Below are positions 12,634-22,117 of a DNA stretch of 64,000 nt, piece after piece. The DNA comes from Isoetes taiwanensis (lineage: Eukaryota > Streptophyta > Lycopodiopsida > Isoetales > Isoetaceae): the NCBI GenBank assembly GCA_021234155.1, contig JAJEKV010000064.1:3350001-3414000 (forward strand). The letters are read 5' to 3'. Below the pieces are notes generated by a model, which was given only the letters and a program-made list of their open reading frames with translations, was not told the DNA's origin and ran no database searches. Each line of letters starts with the position of its first letter. Position 1 is the stretch's first letter. The position numbers and the translations under genes are program-made.

Positions 12634-12889
12634 AGTGCATGATTTTTTGATGATCTCCAAGCTATCTGAGCATTCCTTAGCCATTGGCAATGATTCATGG
12701 CTAATATTCTTCCATAAATTATTTTCCCAAGATTTTTTAACTGAGTTTATTGCTTGAATAGCATGAACACAGTATTATTATGATTATTTGATTGATACAT
12801 CAATGAAAATCCCCTGTCAAGTTTGAAAATTTGATCTTTCATTATTTCTGCAACTTTTTGCCACCAAAACATTGTTACAGAAACATTTT

Positions 12890-13410
12890 TCGTGATTCAA
12901 ACTACTATTTTATCTTTTGCACATGCTTTTAGGCTCTATTCAGACCTGTGACAATTGAAATCATGCAAAAATACCTTATAGAACTCAAGATACAAAAATT
13001 TGCTTGCTGTTTTTCTGTGACAGTTCACTGACAGAATTTTTGATCGACTTTAAATTCCTTTTTTCTCCCTCATACCAGTTCCAAATCACGCCAAGTTTTT
13101 TTCTACATGTGCCTACAACTGTTTTCTGATAGTCATTTCAAGAATCATACAAAAAGGATCAGTAAATCTCGAGATATCATCATTTGAGTGTGCAGACCTC
13201 ATTTTATCTCAGGGAAGTGCACTGGCCAGATTTTCTGTCAACTTTGAACCCGATTTTCTCAGCCATTCCAGCTCCAAATTGAGCCAAGTTTTTTCCCACA
13301 TATCATCACAACTTTTTTCTGATTTTTCCTCCAAAAAGCATTTGACAAGGATCAGTACATCTCGAGATATTCATGTCTGAGTGCAACTGCCTCATTTTTC
13401 TTCAGGGATC
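12890..13410. repeat. 193-bp tandem repeat, two clear units plus a diverged third
   Basis: CCAAGTTTTTT at 13091 and 13284, and ATCTCGAGATAT at about 13166 and 13359, are both 193 bp apart, and the intervening sequence aligns with moderate divergence. A third, weaker unit lies upstream. Nothing coding is seen between the copia element and this array. Confidence 0.7.
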
Positions 13411-13695
13411 CTAAAGTAATTGATCTTTTCTTGCAAATTTTGCACCAAGATTGGTTGCCTTAAGCAACCTGGAGGTCCTAACCATGTAGGCTCCACTGAG
13501 GTTGGTCCAGGTGCCAGGTTTTGGATCAACAATGCCATTCAGCTCAAAGATCTCCTGATCAGGAAGCCAATAAAGGTGGACCACAATACGAGTGAGCTTC
13601 TTGCAACCACTCGCAGGACCATCTGCTTTGGACTGGAGCCATGGATCAAGATTAACACCATTTCTGTAGCATTCACACAGATCGTTGTAGCTCAA
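13411..13695 (-). CDS. unassigned 94-codon minus-strand ORF
   Basis: It reads as a plausible protein piece (CECYRNGVNLDPWLQSKADG...LYWLPDQEIFELNGIVDPKPGTW) and lies about 370 bp beyond the end of the methyltransferase-like gene on the same strand. It may be a further exon of that gene or a separate remnant. No domain recognised. Confidence 0.3.
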   Translation of the reverse strand: MSYNDLCECYRNGVNLDPWLQSKADGPASGCKKLTRIVVHLYWLPDQEIFELNGIVDPKPGTWTNLSGAYMVRTSRLLKATNLGAKFARKDQLL

Positions 13696-14139
13696 GTAGC
13701 ACTTGAAGGATCAGATGTGCTCCGGACGAGGAGGCAAGGAAGCCATGGAAGATGAATGACCTCTACCACCGAATGGAGCTGTTTTTATAGTGAAGTAAAA
13801 TTATTGATGTGAATTATTGGTGTAGATTGTAGCTTGTACAAGTATCACGTACACGTACAAGTATGACACATAATTTGTATGGATATGTGTATGTTAGTGA
13901 CCTCATGTACCTTGGGCTCGAATACTAGGTGAAAGTATTGGTGCTTGAGCAAATTAGGTGTGCTTAAAATTCTCAAAATTCCGTTATTCTATCCAATTAA
14001 TGAAATCATGCTTGATAGAACTGAGCACACGGTCTAGCCTACCAAGAATCCCATTCAAGCACTACTGTTTGACCGGATCATGTTCGAACACGAGGCAGAA
14101 TCTTTTATGAATCAATGCAGCTCTGCCAAAAGCACCAGA

Positions 14140-14170
14140 AGAGAATAAGAATAAGAATAAGAATAAGAGA
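14140..14170. repeat. GAATAA hexamer microsatellite
   Basis: Four to five copies of AGAATA lie exactly where the methyltransferase-like motif I would be. On the minus strand they read as alternating Ser-Tyr and shift the frame between the two halves of the motif. Confidence 0.85.
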
Positions 14171-15389
14171 AGTAATCGAACAATCCTGTACCTGGCTGTA
14201 CGAGCTCCTCGACGAGGCAGGAATAGGTTGCAGGACCCAATTGACTTCTCATTATGATTTCTCCGGGCCCCCCTTGCCAACTGTACCTGAATCTGCTATG
14301 AAAGAGTTTTTCTATCATAGCCTCACTCTCCTCGTCTGCCTCTTCTTCAAAATGAGGAGGAAGTGGTAGAAGATGCTGGGGGTGATCGGTATAAAAAAAT
14401 CTGAGGTCAATATCTTCGGCAACTGTTAGGGTAGTGGACTAGATCTTGGTGGCGTAGACGAGAGCATGCGGTTCCAACGGTCCTGTTGGTGCTAGATTCT
14501 TGTACTCATCCTCGTACATGCCAATATAAACTCTGGATCTAGAGTCCAGGTTATCCAATACTGAGGAGACAACAAAATTGTATTCTGGGCATGCGAAGCA
14601 AACTATCCAGAAAGAATCAGCAGTCGTATTCTTGACGACAGTGTCAAAGAAATTGGACAGTGTCATTTTGTCCCACATTGGAGTAAGACTTCACGTATCC
14701 AGAACTATCAAAGAGGCTGGCATGGGAGTGCATTTGATCTGCTCTTTGCTATCATTGAGTTCAACCTCGTAACGGAACTCTTCAATGTCATCTCTCTGCA
14801 TAACTTTGTTTCTTATGACCCTTACCAAGGCTGGAGGTATATTTCCAAAAATTCCCTCCTTGGAAATGCCATCGTTGACCCATTTGTTATGCAATGTCCC
14901 TATGGTCTTTAAGCTGTCGTCATCAAAACTTGGCAGAAGTCTTCGAAGGAGGTGAACTTCCTTGGGAAGTTATTCTTGACATATTCAAAAATTTCCTTCT
15001 TTAAGAACGATAATGTCCTGAAAGCTCTAGCCCTCGTCTTGAAGAAGTAGTCACCCGTGTAATCAGTTGAAATCTTAACATACACCTTCTCGTCAAGCAC
15101 CTCCTGGAATAAGATTTTGCAATCCTCATAGTGCCTGCCTCTGATGCACCGCAGATAAGTCTGACTGAAGTAGTCACTATCTTTGGCCAGACACAGACTA
15201 TAGGCTGCCCTCTGTTGTCCTTGAGTTTGCCAGTTTTCCATTGGTTCCACAGGGACTGGAACAGCTGAAAGATATCCTCAGGCATGAAGACCCACCAGTT
15301 GAAGTCTTTGGGCTGCTTACCACGCATGATAACTTCTGCTAAAGCCAAGTACAACTGAATATAAAGGACATTTGTTAGCAACGGAATGC

Positions 15390-15575
15390 AAAAGGCTCCA
15401 CGGCGCCATTTCAATGGGAAAACTTAAAACTCATAATTTAGAGAAACGAAGGAAACCTAGTGTCGAAGATAAGTCACGATTTTCAAGGCGCCATTTCACA
15501 ACAAATATATAGCAACACGGTGCCATTTCACAGCAAATGGTGCCATGGCGCCATTTCATATCAGTACACAAATAT
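15390..15575. repeat. GGCGCCATTT motif copies
   Basis: GGCGCCATTTCA or close variants occur four times here (about 15399, 15489, 15521, 15549), between coding blocks of the minus-strand gene, possibly in an intron. They belong to the dispersed family described for 24.4-27.6 kb. Confidence 0.6.
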
Positions 15576-16488
15576 CAGGCACAGTGCCATATGACATATC
15601 ATACCTTGTAAGGTTCTGAACGCGTCTGCCCACGGTCCGAAGGATCAGGCTTGCCGCAAAGTGCGTACTGGTGCCTCAGGTGGGTGATCTTGTCAATGAA
15701 TGGTTCTTTGAAGATGGTCTTCGCAGCAATGTCATTCACCTCACAACTGAGTTGCAGGCAGTCCTGCTCGTTCACCTCTCCCGACAACACCCGGGACTAC
15801 CGGTACTCGTATTTTTTGGCCATCTGCTCCTGGGACTTTGCAGTACCTAGATTTCCGCAAACAAGCTGTGCTACCAGTACTGAGTGATTGCCATTTACTA
15901 TATAGTATTGCATCCTCATAAGATCGTCCTCTATTTTCCAACCAACTAATTTCTTTGTGTTGGGTTGGAAGGGGATCACATTGGCCGGGGTGAATACCGG
16001 TGAGGATTACGCTGGAAAGATTTCAGCAGAGTCTTGATGTGTTCCATATTTCTTGGCCTGGAAGTCAAATTTAGAGGGCCGTGGAATAAACTGAACACGT
16101 TTATTTTCTTCGTAAATGTAATGCCGAGAGGGAAAAGATGACGGTGTTCATTAATTTTATTTAATGTTGTTCCTGCAACCTTTTCCTCCTCGGACCTTTC
16201 CACCTTGAGGCCTTGGGGCACCTCTAACAAGTGCCCGGCTATCCGCAATTTTATTAATTGGGATGGCGTGGACCCCTGGACTTGTGGTGCCGAGGTTCCT
16301 CCCCGCTCTGTCGTGCTTGCATTGGAACCACCACGAACACCACCATTGCTAGTGGCCTCACGATGTGGAGAGGCCACAGGACTTGCAAGAGGATTAGGCT
16401 GAGGACTAGAAGGTCGAGGGCTTCCTCTTCTTGGTTTCTTTGGAGTGCCCTCAACATCTGAAGTGCCATGCCTATGTTGTCTCTTTGT

Positions 16489-16695
16489 CTTCTTTTTTTT
16501 CTCCTCTCCTTCTTCCTGCTCCTTCCTTGCACTGACTTCTTTCACCTCCTCTTTCTTTCTTCTCCTTCTTGCTTCCCTTCCCCTCCTTATCCTTCCCTCC
16601 TTGCTTCCCCTCCCCTTTCTTCTCCTTCTTGTTTCCCTTTCCATCCCTTTCCTTCTTGCTTCCCTTCCCCTCCTTATCCTTCTTTTCCTTTTGAT
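16489..16695. repeat. polypyrimidine tract with internal repeats
   Basis: About 200 bp almost purely C/T on the plus strand, with repeated TTGCTTCCCTTCCCCTCCTTATCC-like blocks. On the minus strand it encodes the K/R/E-rich linker of the ParB-like protein. The plus-strand frames here are shadows. Confidence 0.7.
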
Positions 16696-17102
16696 GTTTT
16701 TCTGTCGCTGTTTGTTCTGATTCTTTAACCTCTTCTTCAGTAGCAGAAGAGTCCTCTGCAGCATGAACCTCCTTGACAACACGAGTAGACGTAAAAGCAT
16801 GAAAGGGTGTACGTACATCGTACTGAATTGAAGGACGAATTTGTGCTTTTTTGGGGTACATTTTAGATGTACATCAAGATAGTCTGGTTTGTCGTTTTGT
16901 GTCAGGTTTGCAATGATTGCAAGATCATCCCTGACAGTGCCCCCGAAATTCTTGTTAACCACCGAACCACCGAACCAATTCGAATGGATCCGTCCCTCCC
17001 TTTCTGAAATTCCCCCCTTTCACAGGACGAACACCGAACGAATTCCAGAAGCACACATACCAAAGGAATATACAAGAAATACAAATCAATTTCAACCTGT
17101 TC

Positions 17103-17724
17103 ATGGAGGGTGAGAATTCCAATGGAAGCGGTGGTTCTAAGCGCAAGTATGCCGACATTGGCCAGTGTTATGCCACAAAACAAATAAAGCAGCGTGTTGA
17201 CAGGTCGGTGGATTGCATCCTCAGTTGCTGGAAAACGCTTCGTCCAGATCAAAGATTAGTTTTTTGTGCTCGTTTGTTGCAAGATGACAGGCTTTTTTCT
17301 TTTTTCGAACCTGTAATTGGAAATCCTTCCGAAGTTATTATTATGAAATCAATGATCAGAAACTTGAAAGATGGGCTTCGAGAAGTAAAGTCTGCTAATA
17401 GCAAAGATAAATTGGCTGCAAAACATTCACTGTTATCAACGATTGTTGGAAAAAAAAGGAGATATAAACAAGAATGTTTCTTCAAAATTGCTAAAGATAC
17501 AGCCAAGAAATTTATCCAAAGCTGCAGCAAGAAGGAAGATAATGTCATTAAGTGGAGCAAATGTATGGGCTTTGCCAGGAAGGATGCCAAGATCAAATAG
17601 AATCGATGATTCAATCAAATGTCAGGTTCGTGAATTTTGGCTTGATAATACCAAAGTTTCACCAAAGGTTAGAGATGTCATGAAGAGGAGAATACAAGCA
17701 ATACAATACCTTGATATCTCACAA
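17103..17724 (+). pseudogene. transposase copy 1, exon 1
   Basis: Homologous to the 3' part of 44203-44952: both contain a PRNLxKAxxxRxxI block, then FWLDNTKVSPKVRDVMKRR (copy 1) against FWIENTRVSPNTKDVRTRR (copy 2), and end LDISQ or LEESQ. This is the N-terminal, probably DNA-binding part of the protein. A single-base shift in an A8 run near 17450 separates the first 115 codons from the rest. The exon ends at TCACAA before GT at 17725, whereas copy 2 has TCACAG before GT, so the donor is weakened. Start chosen at the first Met (EGENSNGSGGSKRKY). The family is discussed under the exon 2 entry. Confidence 0.7.
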
Positions 17725-17984
17725 GTTTGCTCTTGTAATTGAATCAATTCAGTTTTGGAGATTATGTTTTCTTCCAAAATTCTTTCATGACTTTCTTCTG
17801 TACATTCTAGTTCTATTCTGAGTGACCTGTTAATGAATACACATGGTTTTCATGAAATGTATTGCATTTTACATTGTTTACATTGTTTCCATTAACACTT
17901 ACATGTCCATGCAGTACATGTACTTGAATATCAAAATTACATCATTTGACATTTTAGTGTACTTTCAGGTAATGAAGCCAAACA

Positions 17985-18180
17985 AATCATACATATGTAC
18001 ATTAGATGTACACTACATGTACATTGGATGTACATTAAATGTACAGTAACAGATCAGTGGAACTGTTTGGCTGTACATTAGATGTACTGATGTACATTAG
18101 ATGTACATTAGATGTACAGTAACAGATCAGTGGAACTGTTGGATGGACATTTTATGTACATAGAACATACATTAAATTGA
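17985..18180. repeat. TGTACATTAGATGTACA dyad repeats with an 80-bp duplication
   Basis: The near-palindrome TGTACATTAGATGTACA and variants recur about eight times, and the unit GTAACAGATCAGTGGAACTG appears twice about 80 bp apart. A single related copy (TACATTTTAGATGTACATC) lies at 16856. The array sits just upstream of the LINE. Confidence 0.75.
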
Positions 18181-18229
18181 GGAATTACAAGATAACCAAG
18201 GAACTGAGACAGGCTTTGGCATTCCTCCT

Positions 18230-18673
18230 ATGACAGATCAGTTGGCAGCACAAATCACGTCTTCAATTGGAAGCCAATTATCAGAACAGGAGGATAAGGC
18301 ATTAAGATCCAAAAATATACTAGTAGTGGGTCTCAAAGAGGATGAAGGAGAAAATATTTCAGAAATAGTAGATGATCTTTTCCAGAACATTATGCATCTT
18401 GCCAATCCTGGACACATTCATTGTAGAAGAATCGGTAAGAGAATTGATGGCAGATCAAGATCAATCTTGCTGAAATTTGGGAATGTAGAAGCAAGAACAC
18501 ATGTTATGCAACACAGAAGTCATCTCAAGGGTCATAAAATATGGCTTAATGATGATCTTACTCTGCAGCAACAGAAAGAACGCAAAATGCTGTTAGAAGA
18601 GGTACGAAAATTGAAAGAGGAAAATGCTTATATTGTGAATAATAAATTGGTGATTAGACACCGGGATACATAG
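18230..18673 (+). CDS. LINE ORF1-like RNA-binding protein
   Basis: A 147-codon frame with NILVVGLKEDE at the start of an RRM-like fold, RRIGKRIDGRSRSILLKF in its middle, and LKGHKIWLNDDLTLQQQKERKMLLEEVRKLKEE at the end. This matches the C-terminal layout of ORF1 proteins in several LINE clades, which bind the element RNA. The usual N-terminal coiled coil or zinc knuckles are not present, so the frame is either short or its beginning lies in a lost upstream part. It ends 42 bp before the next frame. Confidence 0.6.
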   Translation: MTDQLAAQITSSIGSQLSEQEDKALRSKNILVVGLKEDEGENISEIVDDLFQNIMHLANPGHIHCRRIGKRIDGRSRSILLKFGNVEARTHVMQHRSHLKGHKIWLNDDLTLQQQKERKMLLEEVRKLKEENAYIVNNKLVIRHRDT

Positions 18674-18715
18674 GGATGTGAGGCCCTCCGCTTTCTAGTT
18701 TGGAATGTACATGGC

Positions 18716-20161
18716 TTGAGTGAGAATACAGTAATCAGCAACTTGCAGATGTTTTCTGAACATGATGTGCTTGCTTTCATAGAAACCTGGGAACATGAAA
18801 CCAATAGAGTTTTGGATATACCCGGATTTGTTTTGCTAGATTCAGTATGGAACGTCCAAGGTAGCAGTAGACGAGGTTGGGGCGGTATTGCATGCTATAT
18901 TCGAAAGAATATCAGTAGTTCAGTCACACTGGTAAGCAAAGGTAAATTATCTCAGTATATCTGGCTGAAAATATGTTCAGGTATGACCGTGATTTATATA
19001 GCTATTGTATATTTTGCTCCTTTAGATCCATATCCGGCATCTATATATGGGACTAATGAATTGAGTGCAGAAGATCCTCTTATGTATCTTGCAGAAGACA
19101 TATCAAAATATAGACAAAATGGAAAGGTGTTTATAACTGGAGACTTGAATGGTAGAATTGGCAGTAGACAAGCATCATTGCTTTCAGATGAAGGAAACAT
19201 TTTATGGTTGAATGAACATTCAGATGACATACTCTGTTGGCCACGCCAGTCGCCAGATACTGTAAAGAATAAGATGGGTGCACATGTTCTTGCTTTATGT
19301 GAATCCTTTAACTTTATTGTTTTCAATGGTCTTGCGAGATTTCCAGGCACAAACTGTTTTACTTGTACCCAACCTAATGGACGTAGTACTATTGATCTTC
19401 TGCTTGGAGATCCAGAGGCGATTGGGTATGTAACAGATTTCACATTTCTAGAAAGAAATCCAGATTCGAATCACATTCCTTTTATGTTTCACTTGAATGC
19501 TAACATTGTGAAATGCACAGCTGCTTTATCTCCTCCCCCAAAAGTAAAACTTGTATATAAATTGGCAGATAAATATGGAAATGTGGCACCCAAACTAGAG
19601 GAGATACATTTACAGAAATCCTTGGAAGAGAAAAGCAGCAGATGGATAAGTGCCATAGTCAGTACAGCTGGGGATATCTTTGGCTACATCCCTACTAGGA
19701 GAAGAAGCCATAATAAATGGTTTGATGTGGATTGCCTTAAGGCTAAAAAGGAGTGCATGAAATCCACAGATCCGCTGGTTTATAAACAATATAAGAATTT
19801 GGTCAAGCATAAAAAGAGAGATTGGAACCGCAAGCACCAGGAAAAAATGATGCAGGAAGTGGATAGGGATCCAAAACGTTTCTGGAACAGGTCATCTAAT
19901 AGGACAGAAGTTGGTGATATAACAAAAAATGATCTTCTTTCTTTGGTTTCAGAGTTATATAGCACAGTAGATACAGGTAGTCTTGATTGTGCGGGAGAAG
20001 CTATACCCATATTCAGATTTGAAGATGTACAAATAGCCCTTAAAAAAATGAAAAATGGGCGCACATGTGATTCACAGGGTATATCAATTGAGCTTTTTAA
20101 ATGGGGGGAGGAGATGAGCTCTATAGCCTTTTGGCAGATTTATGTAATGAAGCACTTTTGA
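18716..20161 (+). CDS. LINE ORF2 part 1: AP endonuclease and start of RT
   Basis: Residues 1-270 form an apurinic-type endonuclease that nicks target DNA: FIETWE carries the metal-binding Glu, FITGDLNGRIG the catalytic Asp/Asn, and DSNHIPFMF stands where the family has SDH. Residues 420-470 are the beginning of reverse transcriptase (FRFEDVQIALKKMKNGRTCDSQGI). The frame then runs out of register at a G6 run near 20102, and the RT continues in the frame of the 20101-21933 ORF. Confidence 0.88.
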   Translation: MSENTVISNLQMFSEHDVLAFIETWEHETNRVLDIPGFVLLDSVWNVQGSSRRGWGGIACYIRKNISSSVTLVSKGKLSQYIWLKICSGMTVIYIAIVYFAPLDPYPASIYGTNELSAEDPLMYLAEDISKYRQNGKVFITGDLNGRIGSRQASLLSDEGNILWLNEHSDDILCWPRQSPDTVKNKMGAHVLALCESFNFIVFNGLARFPGTNCFTCTQPNGRSTIDLLLGDPEAIGYVTDFTFLERNPDSNHIPFMFHLNANIVKCTAALSPPPKVKLVYKLADKYGNVAPKLEEIHLQKSLEEKSSRWISAIVSTAGDIFGYIPTRRRSHNKWFDVDCLKAKKECMKSTDPLVYKQYKNLVKHKKRDWNRKHQEKMMQEVDRDPKRFWNRSSNRTEVGDITKNDLLSLVSELYSTVDTGSLDCAGEAIPIFRFEDVQIALKKMKNGRTCDSQGISIELFKWGEEMSSIAFWQIYVMKHF

Positions 20162-21933
20162 GAGGGTATTTTCCTACAGAATGGTGTCTAAATAGAGTTG
20201 TGCCAGTGCACAAGGCTAGTGATAAAGATGATATAAGAAACTATAGAACCATTCTTGTGAGTAATACATTTGCTAAACTTTTTGCCTCAATGCTTGAGCA
20301 TAAGATTTCTTGCTGGGCAGACGAGCAGAATGTAAGATCACCAGGGCAAGCAGGGTTTCGTATGAATCACTCTACTTTGGACCATTTAGTCACACTGAGA
20401 GTGATCACGGAAGGAGCGAAGGGTGCAGGCAATAAGAGGTTTTTGGCATTTATAGATTTAACCAAAGCCTTTGATAGAGTGAATCGTACAGATCTTGCTG
20501 AAAGACTTGAGTGGTTGCAAGTTCCTATAGAATTGAGAAAAGCAGTTGCATGTCTTTATAATAAAGTTCTGGTTGAGCTCTCTTTTCCTTTCTCAGGATC
20601 TGATCAAATAAAAAACACAATTGGAGTTAAACAGGGCTGCCCCTGCTCTCCTACTCTTTTTGGGCTACTCATTGATGAACTTGAATGTTGGATGACGAGG
20701 TTAGGTGGTTTGGGAGCAAGGCTTGGCAAGTATGTACTGCAATTGCTAATGTTTGCAGATGATATAGTGTTGATATCTAGGGATGCAGGCGGGCTACAGA
20801 GACACCTAGACGTGCTTGAATCCTTTTGCACATTGAAGCATATGCAGATTAATGTAAACAAGTCTAAAATCATGGTTTTTGGTGGCAAAGATTGCACTAC
20901 ATTTACAGTGGGTGGTATTCCCTTACAAAAGGTAGCAGAATATAAATATCTTGGAATTGATATGACATGCAATTACAGGTGGACAAGGGCTGCCCAAAAA
21001 CGTGCTTCAGGAGGATTGCGGGCCTTTTATAGTATGATACATCAATGCAGGCTCAATAATTTTGAACATTGGAAATTAAGAAGATTGCTTTTTGGAGTTC
21101 AAGTGAAATCAATCATATTGTATGGTAGCCCAGTTTGGGGGTCTGGATTATCCCGGAAATGCTGGAATGCTATTGAAAATGTGCAGAAACGTTTTTTATT
21201 GAGTGAGCTTGGTGCAAAGCCACAAACACCTTATTGCATGATGTTAGCGGAGACGGGTATGCTGCCTTTAGAGGTTGAAGCATTGTGCAGAACGATAGCG
21301 TATGTTAACAGGGTTATGGCAATGGATGAGGAAAGATTTCCTCGCCTAGCCCTTGAACAATCTAAAGAAAAAGGTTGGTATTGTGAAGTGAAAAAATGGT
21401 GTGCTAAATGGCTTGGACAAGACAACTGGCCGACGTCACACAAATATAAGGAAGTTTATATAAAGGTTAAGGCATATGTGGTAAAGGAAATGTGGAGGCT
21501 CGAACCTGACAAGGATGTTAAGAAAAGGTTCTATCTTGATGACATCAATAATTTGGACACATATGAAGAACAAGATTATCTGCTTTCTAATATCAGCAGA
21601 AAAAACCGCATATTGATTTCTCAATTGCGGTTATCATCACACCACTTACACATTGAAACAGGTAGGTGGAATGGTACACCTCGTAATGAGAGGTTTTGTT
21701 TAGGATGTCTAGACCTTGAAATTGAAACAGAGAAGCATGTTTTTTTGGAATGTTCAGCATACGAGAACATCAGAGATAGATATGGTATACAGGGACAGAC
21801 TTTAAGAGAACTATTGGATATGCCAGCCCATAGATTGAGTACATATCTTAGGGATATTTGGATGGAGCGTACAGATATCATAAGTTTGTTTAACCTCATG
21901 GAAGATTTTGATATTTCAGGCGCTTCGGATTGA
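20101..21933 (+). CDS. LINE ORF2 part 2: reverse transcriptase and zinc domain
   Basis: Primes DNA synthesis at the nicked target. RT blocks run in order: WCLNRVVPVHK, YRTILVSNTFAKLF, QAGFRMNHSTLDH, FLAFIDLTKAFDRV, GVKQGCPCSPTLFGLL, the catalytic LLMFADDIVLIS, and INVNKSKIMVFGG, then KYLGIDM. The C-terminus has CLGCLDLEIETEKHVFLEC, a Cys/His zinc-binding element common in plant LINEs. It overlaps the previous frame by 61 bp; joining needs one single-base change in the G6 run at 20102-20108. The remaining 610 codons are open, so this copy is young or recently active. Confidence 0.92.
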   Translation: MGGGDELYSLLADLCNEALLRGYFPTEWCLNRVVPVHKASDKDDIRNYRTILVSNTFAKLFASMLEHKISCWADEQNVRSPGQAGFRMNHSTLDHLVTLRVITEGAKGAGNKRFLAFIDLTKAFDRVNRTDLAERLEWLQVPIELRKAVACLYNKVLVELSFPFSGSDQIKNTIGVKQGCPCSPTLFGLLIDELECWMTRLGGLGARLGKYVLQLLMFADDIVLISRDAGGLQRHLDVLESFCTLKHMQINVNKSKIMVFGGKDCTTFTVGGIPLQKVAEYKYLGIDMTCNYRWTRAAQKRASGGLRAFYSMIHQCRLNNFEHWKLRRLLFGVQVKSIILYGSPVWGSGLSRKCWNAIENVQKRFLLSELGAKPQTPYCMMLAETGMLPLEVEALCRTIAYVNRVMAMDEERFPRLALEQSKEKGWYCEVKKWCAKWLGQDNWPTSHKYKEVYIKVKAYVVKEMWRLEPDKDVKKRFYLDDINNLDTYEEQDYLLSNISRKNRILISQLRLSSHHLHIETGRWNGTPRNERFCLGCLDLEIETEKHVFLECSAYENIRDRYGIQGQTLRELLDMPAHRLSTYLRDIWMERTDIISLFNLMEDFDISGASD

Positions 21934-21984
21934 GTGCCTATATATATATTCCATGATTGTATTATGTATGTATCTGTTTGCCAT

Positions 21985-22030
21985 AAAGGCCCGGGGGCCT
22001 AAAATTAAATTAAATTAAATTAAATTAAAT
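21985..22030 (+). other. LINE 3' hairpin and (AAATT)n tail
   Basis: GGCCCGGGGGCC is a strong short stem, directly followed by six AAATT units. LINE reverse transcriptases commonly recognise a 3' stem-loop followed by a short tandem repeat. Confidence 0.7.
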
Positions 22031-22117
22031 GTACAATGGTATAGTTCAATACTCTTTTGGCATCTGGTTGCCGACATGATTTTGCTAACATGGTCTTTAA
22101 TGCTTTTGTTATTGCAG

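Larger units (their letters stand above)
7308..12638 (-). mobile_element. Ty1/copia LTR retrotransposon, structurally complete, coding-defective
   Basis: The element spans 7313-12633 and is flanked by the 5-bp direct repeat AGTGC (7308-7312 and 12634-12638), a target-site duplication. Its two LTRs begin TGTTAGAA and end TTCTAACA. Coding order on the minus strand is gag, zinc knuckles, protease, integrase, reverse transcriptase, RNase H, which is the copia order (integrase before RT). Several frameshifts and stops break the polyprotein, so it is non-autonomous now. The intact ends and duplication imply a single insertion event without later end rearrangement. Confidence 0.93.
14062..16962 (-). 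pseudogene. ParB/Srx-like plus amino-DNA-methyltransferase-like protein, broken
   Basis: Minus-strand frames line up as one protein. An N-terminal part is followed by a very basic/acidic K-R-E linker (16500-16730) and a Ser/Pro-rich linker. A ParB/sulfiredoxin-like block comes next: HIKTLLKSFQRNP, then VIPFQP, then YYIVNGNHSVLVAQLV (about 15870-16030). Further on are a methyltransferase motif IV-like block (ASLIVLDT, TGA, SLTPMWDKMT; about 14670-14710) and motif I near the C-terminus (GTGLFDYFS...GAFGRAALIHKRFCLVFEHDP). Motif IV before motif I is the order of beta-class N4/N6 amino-methyltransferases, and ParB-plus-methylase fusions are known in phages and bacteria. Breaks: a 1-nt shift near 15985, a stop near 15797, a shift near 15230, a TGA in motif IV and a microsatellite in motif I. 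Domain calls are inference from motifs; overall homology was not searched. Confidence 0.5.
18181..22030 (+). mobile_element. LINE (non-LTR retrotransposon) inside a transposase intron
   Basis: ORF1-like protein, endonuclease, RT and a terminal zinc-binding domain are followed by a hairpin GGCCCGGGGGCC and an (AAATT)n tail. It lies between exon 1 and exon 2 of transposase copy 1, in the same orientation. The 5' end is placed only approximately, and no certain target duplication is visible because both flanks contain TGTACA repeats. Confidence 0.85.

Noticed and set aside
16205-16728. Plus-strand Ser/Leu/Pro-rich ORFs
   Set aside because: They are shadows of the polypyrimidine tract; the minus strand gives the coherent protein.
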